Positions 51,163-62,693 are shown, counted from the stretch's first letter. The stretch is 64,000 nucleotides of DNA from Wolbachia endosymbiont (group E) of Neria commutata (GCF_964026735.1 NZ_OZ034692.1:868001-932000); one strand, 5' to 3'. Numbers and translations are program-made. The notes: generated from the letters alone by a model not told the origin.

Positions 51163-52093
51163 TATAGTACTTTCTAATACAAGTGATAAACTTCCATAAT
51201 CGCCTTACCAACCAAAAGGTGTAGATTTTCTTGGTTGTTCATTCGAGGTCTGAGCCAACTTTTATTGTATGCCAACAATGCTCAATTGGATTCAGATCTG
51301 GCGAATACGTAGGCAGGTAGAGCAAATGGCAACCAGCGCTTTCTATTAATTCCTTCGTTTCAGGAGTTTTATGGAAAGTAGCATTGCCCATAATCACTGT
51401 GGTACCACGACCCAATTGTGGCAGCAACACTCCCTCCAACCATGCATTGAATACTTCTTTGTCACAACCTCCAGTGAAGGTCATGGGCGCAATAAAATTT
51501 TTCTTAATCCACCCACCTATCATACTGATTCTCTCGCGTTTTTTGCTAGGAATATCCGCATAAATTTTCTCTCCTCGTGGAGCTCTTGCATGTTCTCTAT
51601 ACGGCCTGTTGTCGACTCCAGCTTCATCTATATATACGATACTCAAATGGTCTATTTTGGCAATCTTGTCAGCAAATTGTTTTCTATCTTCATGGTTCCG
51701 TTCTCGGTAAAGCGTGGTCTTTTTTTTAAAGTAATCTTTAGCTGTTTTAGCCTATACCAAATCGAGCTAATTCCAAAACCAAGGTCATGTTTCATCTCCA
51801 TTAGAGTATGATCTGGGTGTTTTTTAACATACTCTGCAAGCATTTCCGGGTCTATTTTTCGTATGAAACTGCTGTTTTTTGCTGGTTTTAGGCTTTCGCC
51901 ATCAGCCTTCTTTCTTAGCCATCTGTATAACGTTGCTATTCCTATTTCTCAAAGTTCTGCAACCTCAGTTTTGGCTTCCCTTTTTCAACCAGAGCTACTG
52001 CTTTTTCCCTTAAATCCACACTATATACCATCTCTTTCCTCTTATACCTAAATGGTCATTATACCTTTATCATTCGTTTTGAAAAGTACTATA
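51163..52093 (-). mobile_element. IS630-family element, second copy, degenerate
   Basis: Ends TATAGTACTTTC (51163) and GAAAAGTACTATA (ending 52093). Minus-strand pieces cover the helix-turn-helix region (about 52030-51850, frameshifted), PDHTLMEMKHDLGFGISSIW (51843-51652) and the catalytic part (51646-51239). The second Asp is Gly here (IMGNATFHK instead of IMDNAAFHK), so the enzyme would be dead even if repaired. It is the same subtype as the copy at 202-1134. Confidence 0.9.
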
Positions 52094-52112
52094 TATTAGA
52101 AGTTACCATTAA

Positions 52113-52350
52113 AGGAGGAGTTGTGGTTACATGGGTGCGCCAGAACAACAGAGGAAGTAGCAAGAGCAATGCAAAATAGTCAAGAGAGCATAGCAAAGCT
52201 TGCTGAGCACTATACCAAAGACCATTATAAAATGGAAAAAACGCTTATTCACTAAAGATGTCACAATGGGCCCAAAGCAGCCAAGATCAACGGTTTTAAC
52301 CAATGAGAAGGAAGCTATAATCGTTGCTTTTCGTAAACATACGCTTCTTC
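52113..52350 (+). mobile_element. IS481-family transposase 5' fragment
   Basis: Reading in two frames gives TTEEVARAMQNSQESIAKLA, then TIIKWKKRLFTKDVTMGPKQ and PRSTVLTNEKEAIIVAFRKH TLL, the N-terminal helix-turn-helix of IS481-like transposases with one frameshift near 52218. The sequence breaks into an IS5-type copy near 52350. Confidence 0.65.
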
Positions 52351-52981
52351 TGGCAGCATTCTCTCCTGCTTTCGTATCCTAAAATCATGCATTCGACCTC
52401 TATGCGACTTCGAAATCGACAAAATTTGCCCATTTCCCTCAATCACAATTTCGGTTTTTATCGTGGTTGTTTTCTTTTTTCCGGAATAACTTTTCTTACG
52501 TTTTTTGCTGTCTTTCGGACGCTGTATCGGTTGCTCTGTGACGTCTGCTAAAATTTTTAAAATCCTCTCTGGAGTCAGCGTTCTATCCTTTTTTATAGTA
52601 ATTTTTTTAGCTAATAATGGCTCCATTTTCTTCAAAAGTCGACAAATATTTGAGTTATGCAAATTAAACAAAAAGCCCAAAAATGGATCCGTTATGTACG
52701 TTCTGTAATAAATTAGAACACATAAAATCCTGTCTTCTAGCTCCTCAACATGCGATTTTCTTCCATGACATTTCTTTTTTTTCTCAAGTTTTTCCCATTC
52801 TGGACGGACTTTTTCCACGATTTTTTCAAATTCAGATGTTGTAAGCCCTGTCAATTGTCTAAAAACATATGGTGTTTTTGCTATTTTCACGTAACTTATT
52901 GCCATTTTACTCTTCTAAAATTTTCATTTTACATGCTTTTTAGTCGTTTTTACCTACTTTCTACCTTTTCGCAGGGGGGCT
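52351..52981 (-). mobile_element. IS5-type element, copy E (3' part of transposase missing)
   Basis: The outer end is at 52981 (TTTTCGCAGGGGGGCT) and the transposase starts at the ATG 52905. About 180 residues are intact, including ADVTEQPIQRP, and the codon that is TAG in copies A and C is a sense codon (KKMEPLLAKK). The element ends within the DDE domain at about 52350, joined to IS481 sequence, so it lacks the second D and the E. Confidence 0.88.
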
Positions 52982-53073
52982 AGTGATTTAGATAAAATTA
53001 AAAACTCTTAAATCGCTTGGATACATCTTAACCCCATGCTTAAGACCCTACTATTCTATCCCTTTTTTGATTT

Positions 53074-54417
53074 TTAAGACAGATTCTTAGGAATAGCTTC
53101 CCATAAAACAGTTCCATTTGTGGCTCGTACTTCCACTTTTTCTATGCTTTCTGCTTTATTAAAACTGAAGAATATTTTCATTCTTTCACCAGATGCATCT
53201 AATCCTCCCATAATTCCAAAAATACCATATGACTCAGGATAAAGAGTTCACATAGGATAAGACGTCTCCAGACTTGCTTCAAACACACAGCATTCCAAAT
53301 TCTTCCCGTGCATCAAAATTGTTAATTCCCACTCAGGACTGCCAGGAATTGTTACTATATAATGGCCGACGAATTTATTTAGATATTCATGGTCATTAAC
53401 AAGCGATTTATCTATGACAGGTTGTTGTTTATAATCAGGATCAAGAATAAGATATCCGAATTCATCAATCCATGACTCTGTTGAATTAGACAGAATGACA
53501 ACACCTTTTTTTAACTTCGGATTGAATCCTAGGTAACTTTTGAATCCTCCTGTTTGCCCTTGATGAAAGACAAGCCTTGCTTCATCTGAAGTGCTGAGTA
53601 TCCAGCCAAGCCCAATTGCAAAATTAGGATTTTCAGAATATTCCTGCTCGAGGCATCGGCTGAGTGATTTATAAATAGAAGATTTGCTGTTACCCATACT
53701 CATAGCTAAAAAATTAGCCATGTCTTTAATGTTTGAGCGAATACCACCTGCTCCTACAATCGATGGTGTAAAATCCCAACTTTTATCCTCTTTACCTAAG
53801 CTATGCCCGGATGCAAAATTTTCAGCCATCTTGCCGCTTAGGGAAACGGATGTGCTTAGCATATTTAATTTATTTGTAATCAAATCTTTCACCATCTCTT
53901 CATAGCTTTTCCCGTATTGGAGGCTTAAGACATAGCCAAGCAGCCCCATGCCGAGGTTAGAATACTCGAAAGATTCTCCTGGGTCCCTTGTCAGAGTATA
54001 GTATCTTAGGAATTCAAAAAGAAGCTCAACTGTATAATCTTGATAAGGATTAGACGAATCTTTCGGAGCAAAATTATCCGGCATACGAGGAAGTCCTGAA
54101 GTATGGGTAGCTAAGTGGCGGAATGTGATTTTTTTCCCGTTCTGCTCAGGAATTTTGACTCCTGGTAGATATTTTTCAACCGGCTCATCCAATTTCACTC
54201 TTCCCTGAGTTTCCATTTCAGCCAGCAGAAGAATAGTGAAAACCTTGGTGATCGATCCAATTTCAAAGAGAGTGTCTTTGGAAACCAAATCATTTCCATT
54301 CACTGCTTTTTTTCGATACGTGTAGAATGAGGTTTTGCCGTTCTCGATAATTGCAACAGAAGCACCGACAGAACCGTTGTCTTCTATGAATTCTTGTAGT
54401 AAATTTTTAATGTCCAT
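53074..54417 (-). pseudogene. Class C beta-lactamase-like serine hydrolase, in-frame stop near the 3' end
   Basis: Serine hydrolase of the beta-lactamase/PBP class C fold. The active-site motifs are present: SITK near residue 53 (FEIGSITKVFTILLLAEMET), YSN near 150 (SFEYSNLGMGLLGYVL) and HQGQTGG near 295. A TGA at 53248-53250 ends it at 389 residues, but the same frame continues with TLYPESYGIFGIMGGLDASG and NGTVLWEAIPKNLS to a TAA at 53074-53076. The extra 57 codons look coding, so a point mutation truncated an accessory C-terminal domain; the catalytic part may still fold. There is no signal peptide. It pairs with the acetyltransferase next door and looks foreign to a Rickettsiales core genome. 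Confidence 0.8.
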
Positions 54418-54544
54418 TGAATCCTTCTATTCTATAACTTAACCTCAACACTGCTGGCTAGCAGCACTCACAGCCACCAATCTACTTTTACTGGCTCAAA
54501 ACACCTAATCCGTATGAGCAAGGCAATAACTTTATGAAAAATAT

Positions 54545-54952
54545 CTACAATGTTTTCTTTAAAAACATACATGTTGCTCCATCAACATAACCAGCACGTT
54601 CAAAATCACATTCATACCCAAGGCTTTCATAAAATCCTCCTGCTCTTTGGAAATTCATAGTTGTAACAGTTGCTATTTTGCAATGCAACTTATGGCCGTA
54701 ACCATGAACTTTTTCCATCAGCTGGCTTCCAAGACCTTTTCTCCTATAATCAGGATGCACCCAAAGCAGATCAGTATAAATTGAGCCATAAATAACGGAA
54801 CCACTGCAGCCTGCAATAATTTGTTCATTCTGATCGCGCATGAAGAAAGCAAATTGGGAAGATGTGCCTTCATCGATGGTTTCTTCGTTGATTTTTCTGG
54901 ATAAAAATTCGATGTCTTTATTGCTTGGAAATACAGTATGCTCGACTTTCAT
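54545..54952 (-). CDS. GNAT-family N-acetyltransferase
   Basis: A 135-residue acetyl-CoA-dependent acyltransferase. The fold is clear: FFMRDQNEQIIAGCSGSVIY, the acetyl-CoA pyrophosphate loop HPDYRRKGLGSQLMEKVHGY (Q/RxxGxG/A), and FQRAGGFYESLGYECDFE. The substrate is unknown. It sits in the same orientation as the serine hydrolase, 127 bases before it, and may have arrived with it. Confidence 0.88.
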   Translation of the reverse strand: MKVEHTVFPSNKDIEFLSRKINEETIDEGTSSQFAFFMRDQNEQIIAGCSGSVIYGSIYTDLLWVHPDYRRKGLGSQLMEKVHGYGHKLHCKIATVTTMNFQRAGGFYESLGYECDFERAGYVDGATCMFLKKTL

Positions 54953-55036
54953 ACATCCTATCTTTTATTTAATAATCATAAGAAAACACCTTTCTATTAC
55001 TATAGATGGATACTCTCTTATTAACTTAGCCTTGAT

Positions 55037-56458
55037 TCAACGCCCGATTAATATTCTTTCCACCAGCTCTTTTACTGTTGGTATGTAGCCATGCTCATAA
55101 AATGGATCTTGCCTGAATTTATACGCATTATGCCCGGAAAACATGAGTTCATTTTCAACATCACCATCATGTACAATATTTTGTAGCGTTTTTTGTATGC
55201 AAAAACTACGTGGATCTGGTTTTCTTCCTGTTGAATGATCATCATGGTCTTTCCAATTGCTAAATAAACAATGACTCAAACACCCCATACAATTTATTTG
55301 ATCTTGTCTTATTTCTTCAAATTTCTCCGGCGTCACAAAAATAACAGTTGAATCTGGAGTTTTCATTGCTTCTTTGTACCCCGTTTCAGTCCATTTATTT
55401 GCCATCTCTTTATCTTTTGAGGTAAGGTAAATTTTTCTACCTCTGCTACCGATTGCAAATTCACTATCAAACTCTCCGCTCACATTTTCTGAAAATTTTA
55501 TTTGACGTGAGTTTCTCTCTTGCAATTCACGTATGAAATTATTTTTCACTGCAGATGAATAAAATCCAGTTGGACTAAATTTGTTTAAAAATACATCACC
55601 TTCTTCCAAAGTTAATAGCTTCTTTTTCCATTCTACAGAAATTGAGCTTTCCTGTGTCAAAAGTGGACGAGTACCGAACTGAAAAGCTATTGAACCGATT
55701 TGTGGATTATCAAGCCAGTTTTCCCAATCTTTTAAATGCCATACCCCCCCTGCCATAACTATTGGCGTTTCTGCAAGACCAATTTCATTCATAAAAGATC
55801 TAAGATCAATGACTCTTTCAAGAGGAGCTTGCGGTAACTCTGGGTCTTCACTATTACTCAGTCCATTATGACCACCAGCAAGCCATGGATCCTCATAAAC
55901 CACTCCACCAAGATAAGAAGATGCTTTTTGATACGCACGCTTCCATAGCGCTTTAAAAGCACGTACTGATGAAATAATAGGGTAATAATAAACCTGATAC
56001 TTGGCTGCAATTTCTCCAAGCTTATAGGGCATACCAGCACCGCAGGTAATACCATGAATCAAACCTTTTGCTCCTTCTAATATGCCATGAAGCACACGTT
56101 CTGCTGCCCCCATCTCCCATAGCACATTCATGTGTATTCTTCCACGTCCTTTTGATATTTCACTTGCTATTCTTGCTTGGCTAATTCCAGCTTCAATACT
56201 ATACTCAATCAATTCATTGTGTTTTTCATTTCTTGTTTTGCCTTTGTAAATCAACGGTACTAATTTACCGTTATCATTGATAAGCTTAGCATTTGCACCA
56301 GAAAATGTACCAACAGCTTCCGCTGCAGCAAATGCACCGCTTGATTTTCCATCACTAACTGCAATACCCTTACCCCCCTCAATAATTGGCCACACTTCCT
56401 TCCCTGAAATCATTATTCTTTTTATTTTATTTTTCAACGCTTCCTCGTAATCTTTCAA
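55037..56458 (-). CDS. Nitronate monooxygenase-like flavoprotein
   Basis: FMN-dependent TIM-barrel enzymes of the NPD/FabK type. The 473-residue protein shows GGKGIAVSDGKSSGAFAAAE near the start, GLIHGITCGAGMPYKLGEIA, LGGVVYEDPWLAGGHNGL (the flavin- and His-containing loop), PIVMAGGVWHLKDWENWL and IAFQFGTRPLLTQES. The C-terminal third contains a cysteine cluster (QINCMGCLSHCLFSNW) that could bind metal. It is longer than classical nitronate monooxygenases, so the substrate is uncertain. Confidence 0.82.
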   Translation of the reverse strand: MKDYEEALKNKIKRIMISGKEVWPIIEGGKGIAVSDGKSSGAFAAAEAVGTFSGANAKLINDNGKLVPLIYKGKTRNEKHNELIEYSIEAGISQARIASEISKGRGRIHMNVLWEMGAAERVLHGILEGAKGLIHGITCGAGMPYKLGEIAAKYQVYYYPIISSVRAFKALWKRAYQKASSYLGGVVYEDPWLAGGHNGLSNSEDPELPQAPLERVIDLRSFMNEIGLAETPIVMAGGVWHLKDWENWLDNPQIGSIAFQFGTRPLLTQESSISVEWKKKLLTLEEGDVFLNKFSPTGFYSSAVKNNFIRELQERNSRQIKFSENVSGEFDSEFAIGSRGRKIYLTSKDKEMANKWTETGYKEAMKTPDSTVIFVTPEKFEEIRQDQINCMGCLSHCLFSNWKDHDDHSTGRKPDPRSFCIQKTLQNIVHDGDVENELMFSGHNAYKFRQDPFYEHGYIPTVKELVERILIGR

Positions 56459-56559
56459 CCTATTTTACTCAATTAGTAAAAAAATAGTAGCTGTTTATTT
56501 TTACAATATGTTATAGCTATAGCAATTAAGGTGTAAAGTTTCTGTTATCCGGGTAGCCA

Positions 56560-56660
56560 CTCTTTCCTGTCATCCAGTAGTTCTTCTTGTGTCATCCCAG
56601 TGCTTGATACAGGGATCATAAAAATATTTACAAATTGTATAGTGGACAGCGGATTCTAGA
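56560..56660. repeat. Dispersed Wolbachia-type palindromic repeat
   Basis: CTGTCATCCAGTAG and TGTCATCCCAGTGCTTGATA followed by CAGGGATC form an imperfect inverted repeat (CATCCCAGTG against a worn TACAGGGATC). The TGTCATCCCAGTGC motif recurs in Wolbachia spacers. An IS lies directly after it. Confidence 0.55.
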
Positions 56661-57483
56661 CCCTGTGGACAAAATTTTAAAGTAACCATGTAAGTGCCCC
56701 AACGAAATTCAAAAATCCCATAAAAACTTCAGCAGTTTTATCGAGGCGGGAGAAAATCCGTCTGAAATTTTTTATTTTGCCAAAGAAACATTCGATCAAA
56801 TGCCACTCTTTATAGATATGCTCATCATGGTATCTTTGCACTTTTCGGTTTCGTTTTGGCGGAATCACAATCGTGCACCCTTTGCTTTCAAGACTTGCAA
56901 TAAATACATTGCTATCGTAGCCTTTATCAGCTAATATAGTGGTGTTAGCAGTGTTTTCAGTCAATACTTCAGCTTGCGTGATCTCATTCTTTGACCAGGT
57001 GTCAAAATAAATTTGAGTGGATTTCCAAGCGCATCAACGAGAGCATGAATTTTCGTTGTAAAGCCACCTTTGCTCCGTTCCAGTGCTTCTTGAGCCCAGG
57101 AATCCTTTTCTTATATCCAGCTGAACAAGCATGAGCTCGAATGATCGTATCATCGATTATGGACATTTCTAAATCCGGATCTTGCTTCGTATATTCGAGC
57201 AATTTTGCCCAAATTTCTTTCGTGCACCATCTTTTAAACTTTTTCTAGACGCTTCTGTAGTTACCATGGATTTTCGGTAAAAGCCGCCACTTCGGACCAT
57301 ATACTATATTGCTTCCATGAGTACTCTTAATTTCTTTTCGTTTTTGCTATGTATGCCTTTTTCGCTTTTAAAGAATTCTAAAATTTGCTTCCTATTGTTT
57401 TCTTTTATCCATGGTAATTTTTGTTTGTGCTAATTCAGTAAATTACCGCTTTTTCCTTCTCTTTTTAAATTTTGTCCACAGGG
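56661..57483 (-). mobile_element. IS5-family (IS427-like) element, frameshifted
   Basis: Inverted ends CCCTGTGGACAAAATTT (56661) and AAATTTTGTCCACAGGG (57483) bound an 823-bp element unrelated in sequence to the 982-bp element. Minus-strand pieces give DDTIIRAHACSAGYKK (first D), LADKGYDSNVFIASLESKGC (second D) and HLIECFFGKIKNFRRIFSRL (E), separated by at least two frameshifts (near 57060 and 56990). The N-terminal part (57205-57410) is also out of frame. It is a relic. Confidence 0.88.
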
Positions 57484-57677
57484 CTTAGCTTCGAAAGCGA
57501 TCTAATCAAAAAATCACCTCAGACCTCAACATGAAGACTTGCAATTTTCGATTAGCAAGACCATTATGTTATTTATTTTTGGTGATGCTACGGAGTATTT
57601 ATGCTGAGAGAGGATCGAAAACTAAAAATTTGCAGAAGAGCGAGTTTATTGGGTAAGTTGGTCTTTAATAGGAATTT

Positions 57678-58379
57678 GTGTTGAATGGAAAAACTAGGCT
57701 TTACGTTGAGGAAACTTTATCACCGAATGTTAATTTAGGACTCAACCTGAGGCAAAGTCACTACGTTTGCAACGTAATGCGGCTTAAGGAACGTGACAAT
57801 ATTGTGCTCTTTAACGGAAAGGATGGAGAGTGGCTGGGAGAGATATTCAAGGTATCACGTAAATCAGTACAAGTGAGACTAAAAGAGTATATTCGGCAAC
57901 AGCAATATGAAAAAAATTTATACTTATATTGTGCTATAATAAAAAGTGCTGCTTTGAGCAGTGTAATAAGGCAGGCAACTGAAATGGGGGTAACCTGCAT
58001 TCAATTTATTTTGACGGAACATACAGTAGTAAAAAATATTAATCTTGATAGGGCAAAGTTACAAGCAATTGAGGCAGTAGAGCAATCTGGTAGGATAAGT
58101 ATACCAGAAATTTTACCTCCTATTAGTTTCTATGATTTACCTGATTCTCAGAATAAAAATTTTGTTTTATGTGATGAGACGGGTAAAGGACAATCCCCTA
58201 ATCAAGCCCTGGCAGGCAAGAAAAATATTGCACTTATTGTTGGCCCCGAGGGTGGTTTTTCACCCGATGAGCTTAATTTTGCTGATAAGTTTTGTCAAAA
58301 ATTAAGTCTAGGAAAAAGAATTTTAAGAGTAGACACTGCTGTTGTTGTTGCATTAGCTTACGCCAATGAGTATCAGTAA
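57678..58379 (+). CDS. rsmE: 16S rRNA m3U1498 methyltransferase
   Basis: SPOUT-class enzyme that methylates N3 of U1498 in 16S rRNA. The 233 residues show an N-terminal PUA-like domain (SHYVCNVMRLKERDNIVLFN, GKDGEWLG) and the trefoil-knot motifs IALIVGPEGGFSPDELNFAD and LSLGKRILRVDTAVVVALAY. The start is GTG 57678 behind AGGAAT. It is followed by murJ. Confidence 0.95.
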   Translation: MLNGKTRLYVEETLSPNVNLGLNLRQSHYVCNVMRLKERDNIVLFNGKDGEWLGEIFKVSRKSVQVRLKEYIRQQQYEKNLYLYCAIIKSAALSSVIRQATEMGVTCIQFILTEHTVVKNINLDRAKLQAIEAVEQSGRISIPEILPPISFYDLPDSQNKNFVLCDETGKGQSPNQALAGKKNIALIVGPEGGFSPDELNFADKFCQKLSLGKRILRVDTAVVVALAYANEYQ

Positions 58380-58440
58380 ACTAAAGTAGTTTTACCGTGA
58401 AATCCCAGTATCATTAGTAATAAGCAATATAATAGTAAAA

Positions 58441-59925
58441 ATGTTTAAAAGTATTTTCACATTTAGTTTTTTTACAGCTATTTCAAGGATTTCTGGGTTA
58501 ATAAGAGATGTATTAATTGCTACAGTCATTGGTGCAACTTCTCTTGCGGATATATTTTTTTCTTCATTTCGGTTTGCCAATCTATTTCGCGCATTTTTTG
58601 CAGAGGGAGCATTTACTACGTCCTTTATACCGTTATATTCAACAGAATCACGTGATGATAAAAAGGCATTTAACTTTGCAAGTAGCGTTATATCTATCAC
58701 ATTTATTATTCTGGTGGCTTTTTGTCTCATTATGCAAATTTCCTTGCCTTATATGATTCAAATATTTACTCCTGGATTTGATCAAAGCAAGTTTGCTCTT
58801 TCTGTTACTTTATCAAGAATTATGCTGCCTTACATAATTTTTAGCTCAATTGCATCACTTATTGGAGGAATGCTTCAAGTAAAGCAGCACTTTGCTTCAA
58901 CAGCGATTGCACCAATTATTTTGAATCTCTGTTTAATTATCAGTTTATTCTTGCCTTACGTAGAAACTCCGGCACACAATCTTTCTATAGCTGTACTCAC
59001 AGGAGGAGTTTTACAGTTACTTCTGATAATATTTAGCGCATATAAATTAAAAGCAGTTTTTTCTTTTAGTTTAAAATTGAGTGACAAAGTGAAATTGTTT
59101 TTTAAGCGTGTAATACCAGCAACTATCAACAATTGCGTAACGCAAATAAGCGTATGGATTGACACAATTATGGCAAGTTTTATGCCAAATGCAGTGTCTT
59201 ATATATATTATGCTGACAGATTAAATCAACTACCACAGGGAGTGATTGGCACTGCAATTGGTACAGTGCTTCTTCCCCTAATTTCAAAACAAATGAATGA
59301 CACTGAAAATATAATCAAAATACAAAATAAGGCTCTCAATATTGGATTAATGTTAATCATGCCAATAACTGCTGCATTTATTATTATTCCTGATGTAATT
59401 TTGTATACACTTTTTTCTTATGGTCAATTTGACCACCATGCAGTGCAACAAACTGCTCCTACATTAATAGCGTTTTCTCTCTCTTTACCAGCGTTCATTA
59501 TAAATAAAGTATTGTTGCCCACATTTTTTGCTAAAGGAAATTTAAAAATTCCAACTATATTCTCACTAATGTGTCTTGGAATTAATGTTGTACTGAATTT
59601 TTTGTTAATGAGTAAATATCAGCACACAGGAATTGCTATTGCCACTTCTGCTTCCACTTGGATAAATTCTATTTTGTTAGTTTACTATTTAAAAACAAAC
59701 AGAATGTATAAAGTCAGTAAGCTGCTATTCTCAAATGTTATAAAAATATTAATAGCCACAATAATAATGTCATTAACTCTTTATGTTTTTAACTCCTTAT
59801 CTGGGGTGTTTTTTGATAAAATGCTGGCCCGTGTTGTTTATTTAGCAACTTTAATAATTTTGAGTATTATTGTGTATTTTGGCACTCTCTATTTAATATT
59901 TAGAGGAAATTTGAAATATGCATAA
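58441..59925 (+). CDS. murJ: Lipid II flippase MurJ
   Basis: Moves lipid II across the inner membrane. The 494-residue MOP-family protein has about 14 membrane helices, the N-terminal SRISGLIRDVLIATVIGA and RANLFRAFFAEGAF-like stretch FANLFRAFFAEGAFTTSFIP, the mid-protein YYADRLNQLPQGVIGTAIGT and FFAKGNLKIPT. It complements ddl and ftsQ in this window. Confidence 0.95.
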   Translation: MFKSIFTFSFFTAISRISGLIRDVLIATVIGATSLADIFFSSFRFANLFRAFFAEGAFTTSFIPLYSTESRDDKKAFNFASSVISITFIILVAFCLIMQISLPYMIQIFTPGFDQSKFALSVTLSRIMLPYIIFSSIASLIGGMLQVKQHFASTAIAPIILNLCLIISLFLPYVETPAHNLSIAVLTGGVLQLLLIIFSAYKLKAVFSFSLKLSDKVKLFFKRVIPATINNCVTQISVWIDTIMASFMPNAVSYIYYADRLNQLPQGVIGTAIGTVLLPLISKQMNDTENIIKIQNKALNIGLMLIMPITAAFIIIPDVILYTLFSYGQFDHHAVQQTAPTLIAFSLSLPAFIINKVLLPTFFAKGNLKIPTIFSLMCLGINVVLNFLLMSKYQHTGIAIATSASTWINSILLVYYLKTNRMYKVSKLLFSNVIKILIATIIMSLTLYVFNSLSGVFFDKMLARVVYLATLIILSIIVYFGTLYLIFRGNLKYA

Positions 59926-60089
59926 ACTAGATCTTTTTCTAAAGGAACAGCAAAATTATTGGATTCATCAACTACTACTTCTTTGACAACTCCTTATATT
60001 TTTGCTTTCATCTCCCTCTTCGGTTGAATTTTTAATTCATGCCAAATTCATTTAAAAAGTCTGAGCCCACATTTTCCTAAGATTAGTAT

Positions 60090-60682
60090 AGACCCCTGCG
60101 AAACAACGTGAAGCAAGTTGCTGATAAAATCTGGTAAGAAATCCCCAGCCCAAAAATTATTAAAAACCATGCCGCAAATTCACAATTCCGGTTTCTCCCA
60201 CGATAGTAGCTTTTTACGGTATTTTTTATACGGAATCACAACGTTTTTCTGCAATTTTTGCCAACCTTGATAGCCAGAATCAGCATATTTTATGCTATCT
60301 TTGGCCAACAATTTTTCCTGTTTTCTTATGCGAAAATCGTGAATTCGGCCTCGATGTGATCTTGAAACAGACAGAATTTGCCCATTTCCCTCAATCACAA
60401 TTTCGGTTTTTATTGTGGTTATTTTTTTCTTTCTGGAATAAGATTTTTTACGTTTTTTGGCCGCTGTATCGGTTGCTCCGTGACGTCTGCTAAAATTTTA
60501 AAAATCCTCCCTGGAGTCAGCGTTCTATCTTTTGTAATGTTGTCATACCCGTTAATTGCCTAAAAATATACTGGGTTTTTGCAACTTTTGCGTAACTTAT
60601 TGCCATTTTACTCTTCTAAAATTTTCATTTTATACGCTTTTTAGTGTTTTTCATCTGTTTTTTACCTTTTCGCAGGGGATCT
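60090..60682 (-). mobile_element. IS5-type element, copy F (internally deleted)
   Basis: Both ends are present (AGACCCCTGCGAAAC at 60090, TTTTCGCAGGGGATCT at 60682), but two internal deletions cut the transposase: after AKVAKTQYIFRQLTG in the N-terminal part, and before the C-terminal E region. YADSGYQGWQKLQ survives. The flanks do not match, so the original duplication is lost. The N-terminal variant matches copy C. Confidence 0.9.
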
Positions 60683-60731
60683 ACGGATACTATCCTGTTT
60701 TCTCTTCTTTTTTAGTGATTTCTATTGCGGT

Positions 60732-62693
60732 CTAAAAGAATCCTCTAAGTTTTCTAGCACGGCTTGGATGTCTTAATTTACGCAGTGCTTTTGCCTCTAT
60801 TTGTCTAATTCTTTCCCGTGTCACATTAAAAACTTTTCCTACTTCTTCTAACGTGTGCTCCTTCCCATCTTTACCCAGACCAAAACGCATTCTCAAGATT
60901 CTTTCTTCTTTTGGTGTTAAAGTTGCAAGAACGTTGGTTGTAATACCACGTAAGTCAGCAAGTATTGCAGCATCTTCTGGCTTGGAAACTCTTTTATCCT
61001 CTATACAATCACCAAAAGTGCTACTATCATCTTTTCCTGTCGGGGCTTCAAGGCTTACCGGATCTCTTGCTATTTTCATAACTTTACGTATTCTTTCCAG
61101 CGGCATCAAAAGTTCGGTACTCAATTCTTCTAATGAGGGCTCCCTTCCCATCTCATGAGTCATTTTTCTTAATGCTCTGTTAATTTTGCTGATAATCTCT
61201 ACCATATGAACTGGTATTCTTACTACTTTAGATTGTTCGGGTATTGCTCTAGTGATTGATTGCCTCACCCACCAAGTTCCATAAGTTGAAAATTTATATC
61301 CACGTTTGTAATCAAATTTGTCTACGGCTTTCATAAGACCAATGTTCCCTTCTTGTATCAAATCAAGCAATGCTAGGCCCCTATTTGAATATTTTTTAGC
61401 AATGGAAACTACTAACCTCAAATTAGCTTTAATCATCTCTTGCTTTGCTTCGGAAACCTCTCGCTCGTGTTTCTGTATTCTTTTAATTAGTGCCTTGAAT
61501 TCTTGTACATCATCTTCCTGCGCATATTGCTTGACATTATTTAAAATACTAGAGATATGCTTAAAATTATCATCTATAAATTTTATAAATTTATTTTTTA
61601 ATTTACCCGTAAAAGAAGATCGACTTTCACTAGCCTTTAAAAGGCTTATCTCTTTTAGCTCATGCTTTAAAAGCACATCATCATAAACTTCGTAAAAATC
61701 CTCTCTATTGATATCATATTTTTTAGCCTCAGAAATAAGATTAACTTCTTCAAGCATGATAGATCTATTTGTGCTGTAAAGCTCTTGCGTGATCTTAGCA
61801 ATAGCAGTGTCACTTAACTTAATTTGTAGCGCTATGGACCATATTTGATTATATAAATCCTCATATCCTTCCTTCTGAGGGCAATTTCTAGAATTTTGCC
61901 TGAGTGTCAATGCTTCATTTGTTAAAGTGATTATTTCATCTAGCGCAACTATAACTTTTGGCAATAAGTCACTTTCCATTTCAAGAATAGAAACGTTTAA
62001 ATTTGCTGAGCCGTCACTAGTGGCATTATCTTCTTCGCTGCTCTCATCGTCACTAGCATCTTCATCGCTAGAATAGCCTTCATCATCATTGTTACTTTCT
62101 TCAGGTACATCTTCTACATTTACATTAAAATCAGAATTATAGATGGATTCTAAGTCTATAATTTCTCTGAGCAGAAGGGTTCCATTACTCAAATCGTCGC
62201 GCCATGTTTTTATCATCTTTAATGTTACTGACGTTTCAATTATTGCACGCAACATATTGTGCTTTTCAGATTCAATTTTTTTTGCTATCTTGATTTCGTC
62301 TGCCCTTGACAAGAGCTTTACAGAGCTCATATCCCGTAAATAGACTCTTACCGGGTCATCATTTTGTACTAAAGTTGTAATGGCGCTTGACGATGTGTCG
62401 TCGTCATCCAGTTTATCATCATCGCTGTTAACAGTACCATCTTCCTCATCTTCGTCACTATTTTCAAGTATATTAATTCCAGAATCTTGTAATAAAGATA
62501 TTGTATTGTCTATAAAGTCAGATGAAAAATCTTCATCTGTTAGCGTATCATTTAGTGCATCATTTATCTCATCAAAGGTGATCTTATCACCTTTTTGTAT
62601 ACCTTTCATCATAAGATCTTTAACAATTTTTTTCTCAACAAGATCTTTAATGATTTTTTTTTCATCTTGTGTTTCGTTAACAGTTGACATCAT
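60732..62693 (-). CDS. rpoD: RNA polymerase primary sigma factor (sigma-70)
   Basis: The 653-residue protein has region 1.1 ([20 protein letters not shown]), 1.2 ([20 protein letters not shown]), region 2 ([39 protein letters not shown]), region 3 ([20 protein letters not shown]) and region 4 ([38 protein letters not shown]). An acidic serine-rich insert lies between 1.2 and 2 (residues about 195-230). The -10 and -35 elements I list elsewhere fit the specificity expected of this factor. Confidence 0.98.
   Translation of the reverse strand: MMSTVNETQDEKKIIKDLVEKKIVKDLMMKGIQKGDKITFDEINDALNDTLTDEDFSSDFIDNTISLLQDSGINILENSDEDEEDGTVNSDDDKLDDDDTSSSAITTLVQNDDPVRVYLRDMSSVKLLSRADEIKIAKKIESEKHNMLRAIIETSVTLKMIKTWRDDLSNGTLLLREIIDLESIYNSDFNVNVEDVPEESNNDDEGYSSDEDASDDESSEEDNATSDGSANLNVSILEMESDLLPKVIVALDEIITLTNEALTLRQNSRNCPQKEGYEDLYNQIWSIALQIKLSDTAIAKITQELYSTNRSIMLEEVNLISEAKKYDINREDFYEVYDDVLLKHELKEISLLKASESRSSFTGKLKNKFIKFIDDNFKHISSILNNVKQYAQEDDVQEFKALIKRIQKHEREVSEAKQEMIKANLRLVVSIAKKYSNRGLALLDLIQEGNIGLMKAVDKFDYKRGYKFSTYGTWWVRQSITRAIPEQSKVVRIPVHMVEIISKINRALRKMTHEMGREPSLEELSTELLMPLERIRKVMKIARDPVSLEAPTGKDDSSTFGDCIEDKRVSKPEDAAILADLRGITTNVLATLTPKEERILRMRFGLGKDGKEHTLEEVGKVFNVTRERIRQIEAKALRKLRHPSRARKLRGFF

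Noticed and set aside
53248..53250. TGA in the serine hydrolase as a selenocysteine codon
   Set aside because: It lies far from the active-site motifs, no SECIS-like hairpin follows, and Wolbachia is not known to use selenocysteine.
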